Shown here one piece after another: positions 15,606 through 23,103 of a stretch of DNA of 64,000 nt. The stretch covers positions 62,001 to 126,000 of the forward strand of contig NZ_VHIQ01000002.1 in assembly GCF_006494535.1 (NCBI RefSeq), in the 5' to 3' direction. The first letter of the stretch is position 1. Every line of letters starts with the position of its first letter. A model generated the notes under the pieces. It was not told the origin of the DNA and did not search any database. It saw only the letters and a program-made list of their open reading frames with translations. The stretch comes from Paucihalobacter ruber (GTDB taxonomy: Bacteria > Bacteroidota > Bacteroidia > Flavobacteriales > Flavobacteriaceae). The position numbers and the translations under genes are program-made.

Positions 15606-17189
15606 ATGAAAAATACAATCACTAAACTATTTATTATACTGTATATAATTTTAATCTCTTGCGTAGAAAAAAGTAAAAACATAAATCAACTACAAACTGA
15701 GCCCACTACAGATACATTAGTTAAACACGCACAAGTTGTTATAAATTTCAAATCAGACCGAAAGGAACTTTTGGATTATATCAATATTGTTGATTATGAA
15801 ACTTTCTATGGCAATCAACCTTCTATTGATAAGGATAGAATTGATTCTACCCATTTAAAGATTGTGCTCAATTCCTTTACAAAATCTAAAATAATCGAGA
15901 TGGTAATCTTTGACGCGCAGGAGATATATCAAACTAGAGTATTTATATCACCCAATGACACTTTAAATATTGAACTAATAGGCGGGGAAATGAGTTTTGT
16001 TGGTAAAAACAAGCACCATGGTTTTTTTAAATCTTTGGATAGTTTAACTAATAATTGGTCATCATTAGTCGCTAATAAAGGCTTAAACCATTATAAACAA
16101 CAAAGTGTAGAACTTTATAATGAAAAAATCAATTTCTACGAAGATTTTATAAAAAAAAATAACACTACAGAAGAGTTTAACTCTCAAATAAAATCCGAAA
16201 TTAAATTTGAATATTTATATAATTTGGTAGCACCAAGATCAAAAAAATCTGCGGATGGCGCATATAACCTAAATGATGAAAATGGATTGGGAAATTTGCT
16301 TGGGGATTCTTTTCTGGCAAATGAAAAAGAATTAATCAATTTGGAAAAATACTTTGATGGCATAGAGCTAGAATATTTTAAACAGAATCAACATATTGCA
16401 AACGACTATTATAAGAGAAGCTTAGTAATGTATATAAGACATTACTTTACTCAACAAGAATTTATTGATTACACAAGAGAAAATTTTGAAAGAGAGTTGC
16501 TATTTATTAATGAAAATCTAGACAACAACATTGCCAATTATGCAAAAGGAAGATTAATAACCGACTTTTTTGATAAAGGTTTTGGATTAGATGTTAAAAA
16601 TAAGAACTATTTAAAAAGTCAAATAGACACATTTTTAGAAAATGATAATCTCCCGGATGATTATAAATCTGAAGTTGAAAAAGTCAAAGAAGAATTAACA
16701 ATATTGAGTTCAAAAATTCCTAACGAAATACTCGAAGAGAAACTTTTAACCTATAATGGTGATACAATTACACTTAAGAATCTTATTGAAAGTTCAAAAA
16801 ATAAACTATTGATAAGTTTTTGGGGTTATGAATCTAGATGCGACCCTTGTATTTTTGGAATACAAAGATTGAATAAGTTTGAATTAAATTACAATATTGA
16901 TTTTAAATATATTTCTGTGGAAAATAATTCTGACAATTGGAAAAATGGCTTGAAATCTATTTCGCATTTAATAAATAAAGATCATCATTATAAAATATTA
17001 GATGACAATATGAAGTCTAAGATACTATCGTTTTTTAAAGTTAGAATTAATCAAACCATAGAGATACCGAGATATTTGGCAGTGGACAATAACTTCAACC
17101 TATTAATGAATAATATTCCTCGCCCTTTTGATAGTTTAGTATTTAAAAATTCATTAAAGAATTTATACGAACTCAACTTTGAAGAGTAA
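15606..17189 (+). CDS. Large lipoprotein with C-terminal TlpA-like thioredoxin domain
   Basis: A 527-residue envelope lipoprotein. The signal MKNTITKLFIILYIILISC carries a lipobox-like ending (Cys 19). Residues about 45-125 look like a beta-rich domain (VVINFKSDRKELL, VFISPNDTLNIELIGGEMSF), and about 130-370 are helical. The thioredoxin-like domain runs from about 380, with active site SFWGYESRCDPCIFGIQRL (Cys about 412 and 415). The layout (beta domain, helical region, thioredoxin) matches DUF4369-like/TlpA-family proteins of Bacteroidota, although I cannot assign the N-terminal domain with certainty. It is the third thioredoxin-fold protein of the locus, directly downstream of the second precursor gene. 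The C-terminal portion is shorter than a classic TlpA domain. Confidence 0.78.
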   Translation: MKNTITKLFIILYIILISCVEKSKNINQLQTEPTTDTLVKHAQVVINFKSDRKELLDYINIVDYETFYGNQPSIDKDRIDSTHLKIVLNSFTKSKIIEMVIFDAQEIYQTRVFISPNDTLNIELIGGEMSFVGKNKHHGFFKSLDSLTNNWSSLVANKGLNHYKQQSVELYNEKINFYEDFIKKNNTTEEFNSQIKSEIKFEYLYNLVAPRSKKSADGAYNLNDENGLGNLLGDSFLANEKELINLEKYFDGIELEYFKQNQHIANDYYKRSLVMYIRHYFTQQEFIDYTRENFERELLFINENLDNNIANYAKGRLITDFFDKGFGLDVKNKNYLKSQIDTFLENDNLPDDYKSEVEKVKEELTILSSKIPNEILEEKLLTYNGDTITLKNLIESSKNKLLISFWGYESRCDPCIFGIQRLNKFELNYNIDFKYISVENNSDNWKNGLKSISHLINKDHHYKILDDNMKSKILSFFKVRINQTIEIPRYLAVDNNFNLLMNNIPRPFDSLVFKNSLKNLYELNFEE

Positions 17190-17242
17190 AAAGTTAATTT
17201 TAAGAATGGCAATTCTTAGTTTCATCAATGAATTGTCACACT

Positions 17243-18862
17243 TTAATCTAACAAAGTAAAAGTCTCAACATAATCAAAATTAGCGCGCACCTCAATTTCA
17301 GCTGGATGATAACTAATGCGCTCCGGTTGAAAATTATTTAAAAAACTGCCGGTGTCGTATCTGCCGTTTTGGTTGGTGTCAAAAATGGCTCTTAAATAAT
17401 AGTTTCTGGGTGCTACATCAAAAAAATCAACAAAATTGTTGGTGTCGGCATAACGCTCGTACTTCACCTCATCTTTATCGTCTACCAACTGCACAATCAA
17501 CGGTAGTTTGGCGTTTACCAAATTCACCCTAATATTGCCGTAATCAGATTTTTGCTTGGTGTTCAAACTAAAATTTAAGGTGTCGGTGGTGTTACCGTAA
17601 AAATCTTTAATGGCTTCGGGCAGGATTCTAATTTTGTATTGCTGCCGTTCTTCGGTTTCAAAATCGAATACAAATTTGTGCCATAAGGTGTCTAATTGTG
17701 TGGTGAACTGCACATCAACCGAGTCGCGATTCATAATACTTATCAAACTTTCATCTAAACTCACCAGCGGTATAGAACCTTCAAGCGAAAATTGCTTGCC
17801 AAAATCCAATGTCCCCGACGGATTGCCCGTAACGGTTAAACTGTCTGTATCTGCCTTAAAAAATTTGTGTTTTAGTGTGTCGGCATAAGTACCTTTTCTC
17901 ACTAAAAACAAGGTGGAATCCAATTCTAACTTCGGCTTATACCAATAGTAAAGTGTATCGGCTTTGCTGTCTTTAGATATTTTAAAATCGAAGTCGCTTG
18001 GCAAGGTGTCTAAAAGTGTTATTTGCGAGCCTTTGTAATCGCCTTCAAAAGGAAATTGAATGCGCTGCTCAGCCACTTGTTTTGGCCGTAACACTTTAAA
18101 ATCAATAATTTCATTAAACATTTTTAAGATGTAGCTCGTGTCTTTAGGCACGGTGACGACACCTTCTACAAAGCCAATTTTATCGGTTTTAGGCTGAAAG
18201 GTAAAATTGCTGGTTTGTTCTTTTAGCGCCACCATTTTATAGGTGCCGGCTTTGATATTTTCAATTTTAAAGGTGGTGACGCTGTCTAAGGTATTGGTAA
18301 TGTATCTGGGTTTTTGCTTGTAGATAACAGAATCGGTGTAGGTTGAATCAACTTCGTACAACATCACCGAAATAAACTTATCGGTGATGCGTTTTTCGGA
18401 ATCCATCACGCTGCCGGTTACCGTTAAAGAATCGATATAACTGCCTGTTGAAAACACGTAACGGTAATACGGATACGGATTTTCTTCATTATTATCTACA
18501 ATACTATTGCCAAAATTAATGGCGTAAGTGGTATTGGCCAACAAGGTATCGGGCAGTTCTATGGTGATGTATTTACTGGCGGCACCCATAGGTGTTATAA
18601 TGGGTTCGGGATCCATTGGCGGCGACACAATTAACTGTTTTCTCAGGTCTTTTAGTTTGACGTATTCATCGAAATAAATTTTAACCTCTTTGCTTTTAAA
18701 ATTGATGCTGAAATTTTCTGGAACCGATCTGGTAATTACCGGTGGGTCTTCGTCTTTAAGTCCGCCATCAGGCATACCGCGATTGGCACAAGAAGCAATG
18801 GCTACTATAAAAAGTAATGCCAAAAGATATTTGATACCGGTATAAAAATATGTGATTTTCAT
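17243..18862 (-). CDS. Ig-like-domain lipoprotein (Big_5/SbsA-like)
   Basis: An exported lipoprotein of about 539 residues. I use the ATG complementary to 18860-18862, which opens MKITYFYTGIKYLLALLFIV followed by AIASC (lipobox). Starting at 18901 would only add 13 residues before the signal. After the lipobox the NRGMPDGGLKDEDPPVI segment leads into a bacterial Ig-like domain (SVPENFSINFKSKEVKIYFDEYV, LPDTLLANTTYAINFG), the Big_5 pattern, and then further beta-sandwich repeats ending in DTNQNGRYDTG. This arrangement is a conserved, uncharacterised surface or periplasmic protein of Flavobacteriia. The stop of ComF lies 42 bp upstream on the same strand, so the two are probably one transcript. 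Confidence 0.82.
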   Translation of the reverse strand: MKITYFYTGIKYLLALLFIVAIASCANRGMPDGGLKDEDPPVITRSVPENFSINFKSKEVKIYFDEYVKLKDLRKQLIVSPPMDPEPIITPMGAASKYITIELPDTLLANTTYAINFGNSIVDNNEENPYPYYRYVFSTGSYIDSLTVTGSVMDSEKRITDKFISVMLYEVDSTYTDSVIYKQKPRYITNTLDSVTTFKIENIKAGTYKMVALKEQTSNFTFQPKTDKIGFVEGVVTVPKDTSYILKMFNEIIDFKVLRPKQVAEQRIQFPFEGDYKGSQITLLDTLPSDFDFKISKDSKADTLYYWYKPKLELDSTLFLVRKGTYADTLKHKFFKADTDSLTVTGNPSGTLDFGKQFSLEGSIPLVSLDESLISIMNRDSVDVQFTTQLDTLWHKFVFDFETEERQQYKIRILPEAIKDFYGNTTDTLNFSLNTKQKSDYGNIRVNLVNAKLPLIVQLVDDKDEVKYERYADTNNFVDFFDVAPRNYYLRAIFDTNQNGRYDTGSFLNNFQPERISYHPAEIEVRANFDYVETFTLLD

Positions 18863-18903
18863 GCGAAGCAAAGAAACAATTTTTATGAAAATAAACGGCA
18901 AAT

Positions 18904-19584
18904 TTAATCCGTAATTGCCATGGTTGCCACACTTAGTTTGATATTTTTGGCTTTATTCAAAACTTCGGCGCATTTTTCTATGGTGGCACCGGTGGTGATA
19001 ATGTCGTCTACCAGTAAAATGTGTTTGTTGTTTAATTCTTCCGGATTATTTATATCAAAAATGGCATTGGCGTCGCTCCATCTTGTCAATCTGTTTTTAA
19101 ACACCTGCGTTTGGGTGTTGCTTACCTTCAACAGTAAATCTTCTCTGTATTCTGTTGCCAATGCGGTTGCAATGGCCTTTCCAAATTTAGAAACCTGATT
19201 GTAACCTCGTTTGCGTTGTTTGGCCTTGTGCAATGGTACCGGAATCACCACATCCACGGTTTTATAGGCTTCTATTTGTGCCAGTTCAGCACCCAACCAT
19301 TCACCTAAAAACAAGCCAACATCTTCGTGGCCACGATACTTTAAATTATGCATGAGTTGTTGCACCATTCCCTTTTTTGAAAAATGTAAGAGTGCGGTGG
19401 CGTTCTCAACTTTCACCCTTCCGAAGAACACCTTTTTAACCCGATCGTCATCTTTAAAATGGAAATTGGTAACCGGTAACTGATGACGGCAATCGGTACA
19501 AACATGTAACTCGTTATCGCTTAAATGTCCGGTACAAGACAAGCAAACCTTCGGAAAAAACAAGTTTAACAAATTAATCACCAC
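18904..19584 (-). CDS. ComF family phosphoribosyltransferase-like protein
   Basis: A cytoplasmic protein linked in other bacteria to uptake of transforming DNA. The N-terminus has a four-Cys zinc-binding pattern (CLSCTGHL ... CTDC, about residues 14-34). The middle has VIPVPLHKAKQRKRGYNQ, the ComF signature. The C-terminal half carries the PRPP-binding loop HILLVDDIITTGATIEKCA. The 226 residues are standard. The start is GTG (complement of 19582-19584); a second GTG directly follows. The Ig-like lipoprotein gene is directly downstream on the same strand. No other competence genes are nearby. Confidence 0.9.
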   Translation of the reverse strand: MVINLLNLFFPKVCLSCTGHLSDNELHVCTDCRHQLPVTNFHFKDDDRVKKVFFGRVKVENATALLHFSKKGMVQQLMHNLKYRGHEDVGLFLGEWLGAELAQIEAYKTVDVVIPVPLHKAKQRKRGYNQVSKFGKAIATALATEYREDLLLKVSNTQTQVFKNRLTRWSDANAIFDINNPEELNNKHILLVDDIITTGATIEKCAEVLNKAKNIKLSVATMAITD

Positions 19585-19650
19585 TTTATCGATAAAAATA
19601 ATTTAACAATAAGATAATATTTACTTTCGCACCTAAATTTACGATTAATA

Positions 19651-20499
19651 ATGATAGTTAACCCTCAATTATTTAACTACAGATTAATTAAAAGTACTTT
19701 AGTAATTGTTTTAGCGGTTTTCGGCGTTCTTGGATACTTAAAATATCAATCCATTGAAGCACAAAATGTATTCACAGAACAGGAAAACAAATTAATTGAA
19801 CACGAGCTTGCTGAAGTTCTAAGGCAAAATGATCGGCTTTCAAATGAAAAGTCGGTTATTTTAGAAAACTTGGAACAGGCCAACGCGGTGTTACAAAATG
19901 CGCAGGATTCAATTGCTGAATTAACTTCAAATTTATCGGTGTTACAAGGTGTTAAAGCCGAAAATTACAGATTAAAGCAACAATTGGCGCAAGCCGATAA
20001 TGTATTAGCGCAAACTTCTAATCAGGTATTAGCATTACAAAAAGAACTGCAGGCTAAAGAAACAGTTATTGAAACTGTATCAGAACCTACAGTAATGGCA
20101 TCTAATGCTGTACTTGCTACCAGTTTTATTTCGGTTCAGGGGTTTGAAACCAACTCGGCCGCGCGCTATGCCACTTACAAGGCCAAACGTATTAATAATT
20201 TGGAAGTATGCTTTAACTTAGCAGGTAACGAACAAATTACACCGGGCAATAAGACTGTGTATGTACAAATTATCAATCCTGATAATAATGTTCTGGCCGA
20301 TAAGGGCGTGGTTAAAAATAATAAGTATTCGTTGGTTTACAGCTTTAAAACCAATGTAGAATATTACAACCAAAACACCAAAGTTTGTGTGGCTGTTGAA
20401 GCCGACAGAGACGATAAACCGCTTCAAAAAGGCAACTATAAAATAAACATTTTCAACGATTTTACCTTAATTGGTAGTACAGAATTACATTTAGAGTAA
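19651..20499 (+). CDS. Membrane-anchored coiled-coil protein, conserved in Flavobacteriia
   Basis: Function unknown; 282 residues. One N-terminal transmembrane helix (STLVIVLAVFGVLGYLKYQ, about residues 15-33) is followed by a long coiled coil (about 40-140, with repeated leucines and glutamines). The C-terminal beta-rich domain contains SFISVQGFETNSAARYATYKA, VYVQIINPDNNVL and YKINIFNDFTLIGS. The overall shape suggests a cell-envelope protein facing the periplasm. It is divergent from comF, with 66 bp between them; a TACTTTCG box lies about 28 bp before the ATG. Its terminator overlaps the promoter zone of glyQS. I do not recognise a named family. Confidence 0.72.
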   Translation: MIVNPQLFNYRLIKSTLVIVLAVFGVLGYLKYQSIEAQNVFTEQENKLIEHELAEVLRQNDRLSNEKSVILENLEQANAVLQNAQDSIAELTSNLSVLQGVKAENYRLKQQLAQADNVLAQTSNQVLALQKELQAKETVIETVSEPTVMASNAVLATSFISVQGFETNSAARYATYKAKRINNLEVCFNLAGNEQITPGNKTVYVQIINPDNNVLADKGVVKNNKYSLVYSFKTNVEYYNQNTKVCVAVEADRDDKPLQKGNYKINIFNDFTLIGSTELHLE

Positions 20500-20520
20500 C
20501 TAGCTAAGTAATTATTTTTC

Positions 20521-20550
20521 AAAACCGTTCCACTAATTGGAGCGGTTTTT
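20521..20550 (+). terminator. Terminator between the coiled-coil protein gene and glyQS
   Basis: AAAACCGTTCCA and TGGAGCGGTTTT pair with one mismatch around a short loop, followed by a T-rich run. The T-run continues directly into the -7 box of glyQS. Confidence 0.85.
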
Positions 20551-20558
20551 TATTTTTG
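20551..20558 (+). promoter_or_regulatory. -7 box of glyQS, partly fused to the preceding terminator
   Basis: TATTTTTG fits TAnnTTTG exactly and ends 4 bp before the ATG at 20563, so transcription would start at or next to the start codon (a leaderless mRNA). No TTG at the ideal spacing is visible because the terminator stem occupies that place. Confidence 0.45.
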
Positions 20559-20562
20559 CAGC

Positions 20563-22104
20563 ATGGTAAACAACGACGATCAATTTAAAAAGGTAATCTC
20601 TCACGCCAAGGAGTACGGCTATGTGTTCCCCAGCAGTGAAATTTACGATGGCCTGAGTGCCGTCTACGATTACGCGCAAAACGGTGTAGAACTCAAAAAG
20701 AACATTCGCGACTACTGGTGGAAAGCCATGGTGCAAATGCACGATAATATAGTTGGCATAGATGCAGCCATTTTTATGCATCCTACCACGTGGAAAGCTT
20801 CGGGCCATGTCGATGCCTTTAACGACCCGTTAATAGATAATAAAGATTCTAAAAAACGCTATCGTGCCGATGTATTGGTAGAAGATTACTGCGCTAAAAT
20901 TGAAGCTAAAATTGACAAAGAAGTCGAAAAAGCTGCCAAACGCTTTGGCGATGCGTTTAACAAACAGGAATTTATAACTACCAATCAACGTGTGGTAGAT
21001 TATCAAGCAAAAATTGAAAGCATTTTATCGCGTTTGGGCAAATCCTTAGAAAACGAAGATTTAGCCGATGTAAAAGCATTGATTGAAGAACTTGAAATCG
21101 CCGACCCATTAACAGGTAGCCGCAACTGGACCGAAGTGAAACAGTTCAACCTGATGTTTGGTACCAAAATAGGTGCTTCGGCCGAGCATAGTACCGACCT
21201 TTATTTACGTCCGGAAACCGCGCAAGGTATTTTTGTTAACTTTTTAAACGTACAAAAAACCGGCCGTATGAAAATACCATTTGGTATTGCTCAAACCGGA
21301 AAAGCCTTTAGAAACGAAATCGTTGCCAGACAATTTATCTTTAGAATGCGCGAGTTTGAACAGATGGAAATGCAGTTCTTTATCAAACCTGGAACCCAGC
21401 AAGAATGGTACGATTACTGGAAAGAAACGCGCCTTAAATGGCACCAGTCGCTTGGTTTGGGTGACGAGAATTACCGCTTTCACAATCACGAAAAATTAGC
21501 CCATTACGCCGATGCGGCCTGCGATATTGAGTTTAAATTCCCATTCGGATTTAAAGAATTGGAAGGTATTCACTCGCGCACCGACTTCGATTTGAGTCAG
21601 CATGAAAAATATTCGGGTAAAAAATTACAGTATTTCGATCCGGAAGAAAACAAAAGTTACGTGCCATATGTATTAGAAACCTCGATTGGTTTAGACCGTA
21701 TGTTTTTGGCTGTGTTTTCAAACTCGTTGGTTGAAGAAGAACTGGACAACAATACTACTAGAACCGTTTTAAAACTACCCGCTGTTTTGGCGCCGTTTAA
21801 AGCGGCCGTGTTGCCGTTGGTTAAAAAAGACGGTTTACCCGAAATTGCCAAAGACATCGTGAACCAGTTGAAGTGGGATTTTAACGTAGATTACGACGAA
21901 AAGGATGCTGTAGGAAGACGTTACAGAAGACAAGATGCCAACGGTACACCATTTTGCATCACGGTAGACCACGAGACTTTAGAAGACCAAACCGTGACCA
22001 TTAGACACCGTGATACCATGGAACAAAAACGTGTAAAAATTGACGAACTGCGCGATTTAATTAAGCAAGAGGTTGATATGAAACACTGGTTAATGAAGAT
22101 GTAA
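20563..22104 (+). CDS. glyQS: Glycyl-tRNA synthetase (single-chain, class II)
   Basis: Charges tRNA-Gly in the cytoplasm. The 513 residues match the eukaryotic/archaeal-like homodimeric type used by Bacteroidota. Class II motifs are visible: EIYDGLSAVYDYAQNGVELK near the start, SAEHSTDLYLRPETAQGIFV, the motif 2 region FRNEIVARQFIFRMREFEQM, and motif 3 in SIGLDRMFLAVF. An anticodon-binding domain follows (KLPAVLAPFKAAVLPLVKKD to the end). The start at 20563 (MVNNDDQFKKV) is set by the -7 box four bases before. It stands alone; a palindromic repeat and then a terminator follow the stop codon. Confidence 0.97.
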   Translation: MVNNDDQFKKVISHAKEYGYVFPSSEIYDGLSAVYDYAQNGVELKKNIRDYWWKAMVQMHDNIVGIDAAIFMHPTTWKASGHVDAFNDPLIDNKDSKKRYRADVLVEDYCAKIEAKIDKEVEKAAKRFGDAFNKQEFITTNQRVVDYQAKIESILSRLGKSLENEDLADVKALIEELEIADPLTGSRNWTEVKQFNLMFGTKIGASAEHSTDLYLRPETAQGIFVNFLNVQKTGRMKIPFGIAQTGKAFRNEIVARQFIFRMREFEQMEMQFFIKPGTQQEWYDYWKETRLKWHQSLGLGDENYRFHNHEKLAHYADAACDIEFKFPFGFKELEGIHSRTDFDLSQHEKYSGKKLQYFDPEENKSYVPYVLETSIGLDRMFLAVFSNSLVEEELDNNTTRTVLKLPAVLAPFKAAVLPLVKKDGLPEIAKDIVNQLKWDFNVDYDEKDAVGRRYRRQDANGTPFCITVDHETLEDQTVTIRHRDTMEQKRVKIDELRDLIKQEVDMKHWLMKM

Positions 22105-22107
22105 CCA

Positions 22108-22130
22108 ATGCCTGCGAAAGCAGGCATCTC
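22108..22130. repeat. Short dispersed palindrome (variant copy) 3 bp after the glyQS stop
   Basis: ATGCCTGC, GAAA loop, GCAGGCAT, then CTC. It is the reverse orientation of GAGATTCCTGC...GCAGGAAT seen at 23081, 30148, 54164 and 54353. Here both arms carry the matching change (T:A to G:C), so pairing is kept. Confidence 0.85.
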
Positions 22131-22247
22131 ATGATTCAAAAGACGGATTTTCCTTGTATTCCAATTTTTGCTGCCGTGAGAAAAGCATGGCAAAGAAACC
22201 AAGTCTTCGTCCAGCTACAACAACATTCATCCCAAATAATTCTGAAT

Positions 22248-22277
22248 AAAAAACCCAAGCGCAAACTTGGGTTTTTT
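22248..22277. terminator. Bidirectional terminator between glyQS and the outer-membrane protein gene
   Basis: AAAAAACCCAAG and CTTGGGTTTTTT are a perfect 12-bp inverted repeat with a 6-base loop, with T runs on both strands. It lies between two convergent genes. Confidence 0.92.
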
Positions 22278-22297
22278 CATTTCGCTTTAGAAAATTA

Positions 22298-22876
22298 CTA
22301 GAATCGTATCCCTAAATTTACCCCAAATCTAGGTTCAACATTATCGATATACTCATCATTATTATTCCCGCCTAAATCTCTGGCGATTTCTCCAAATATC
22401 ATTAGAGAAAATTTATTGTTGAATATCCATTTATGACCTAAACCAAAACCGGCAGAGAAGCCATCAATGTCATAACTAAATTCATATGGTGTAAAATTTC
22501 CATTACCATCAAAAAACCAACCTTCGTCAGTGGTGATCTCTCCTGATCTAATTTTTAACTGCGGATAAAAGAAAAAACCGGCATGGTCTTTAGACTTTGA
22601 AAAGTAAATTAAATACGCCGCTTTAAAACTAAAGGCACTGTTATCTTCTATATAACCAACATCATAATAGGCGAAGGTATCAAAAAAGGTAGCGGAAACC
22701 AGTAACGATTGGTTGCCTTCAAATAATCGTTCGTAAGTGATATTAAAAGAACCGGCAACAACCAAATCAAAAAGGTTTGATGAAATTTCGTTACGCTTTA
22801 TTTGTTCTTCTAAATTTTCCTGACTAAAAGAAACAAACGACATAAGAGCCAATAATAATACAAGAGTTTTTTTCAT
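22298..22876 (-). CDS. Small outer-membrane beta-barrel-like protein
   Basis: Unrecognised exported protein of 192 residues. The signal peptide is MKKTLVLLLALMSFVSFSQ. The rest alternates polar and hydrophobic residues (SFNITYERLFEGNQSLLVSATFF, AFSFKAAYLIYFSK, IDGFSAGFGLGHKWIFNNKF) and ends GVNLGIRF with a terminal Phe, the usual mark of a barrel protein inserted by the BAM machinery. It probably has eight strands. It is monocistronic, with a bidirectional terminator shared with glyQS. Similar proteins are often annotated simply as outer-membrane beta-barrel proteins; function unknown. Confidence 0.75.
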   Translation of the reverse strand: MKKTLVLLLALMSFVSFSQENLEEQIKRNEISSNLFDLVVAGSFNITYERLFEGNQSLLVSATFFDTFAYYDVGYIEDNSAFSFKAAYLIYFSKSKDHAGFFFYPQLKIRSGEITTDEGWFFDGNGNFTPYEFSYDIDGFSAGFGLGHKWIFNNKFSLMIFGEIARDLGGNNNDEYIDNVEPRFGVNLGIRF

Positions 22877-23080
22877 AAAATTTAAGTTAAGTAATTATAT
22901 TGTAAATTCTTAGTTTTTGTCAAAGATGCGAAAAGTATCGAAAAGTTGCGTAAGAAAATACTTAAAATTTATTTTTATACCTCATTGAATCCATTGGTTG
23001 AAATAATTTTTAAGAATTATTGTGATATGTATCGCGTTTTAGAAATTAATAATAATGAAGCATTTTGTCTCTTCAATTTG

Positions 23081-23103
23081 GAGATTCCTGCTTTCGCAGG
23101 AAT
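23081..23103. repeat. Short dispersed palindrome next to the stop codon of the giant outer-membrane protein gene
   Basis: GAGATTCCTGC, TTTC loop, GCAGGAAT. It abuts the stop codon (complement of 23104-23106) of the gene that ends there, so it would form a hairpin at the very 3' end of that mRNA. Confidence 0.85.

Noticed and set aside
17610-17888. 92-codon + strand ORF
   Set aside because: Shadow of the Ig-like lipoprotein gene.
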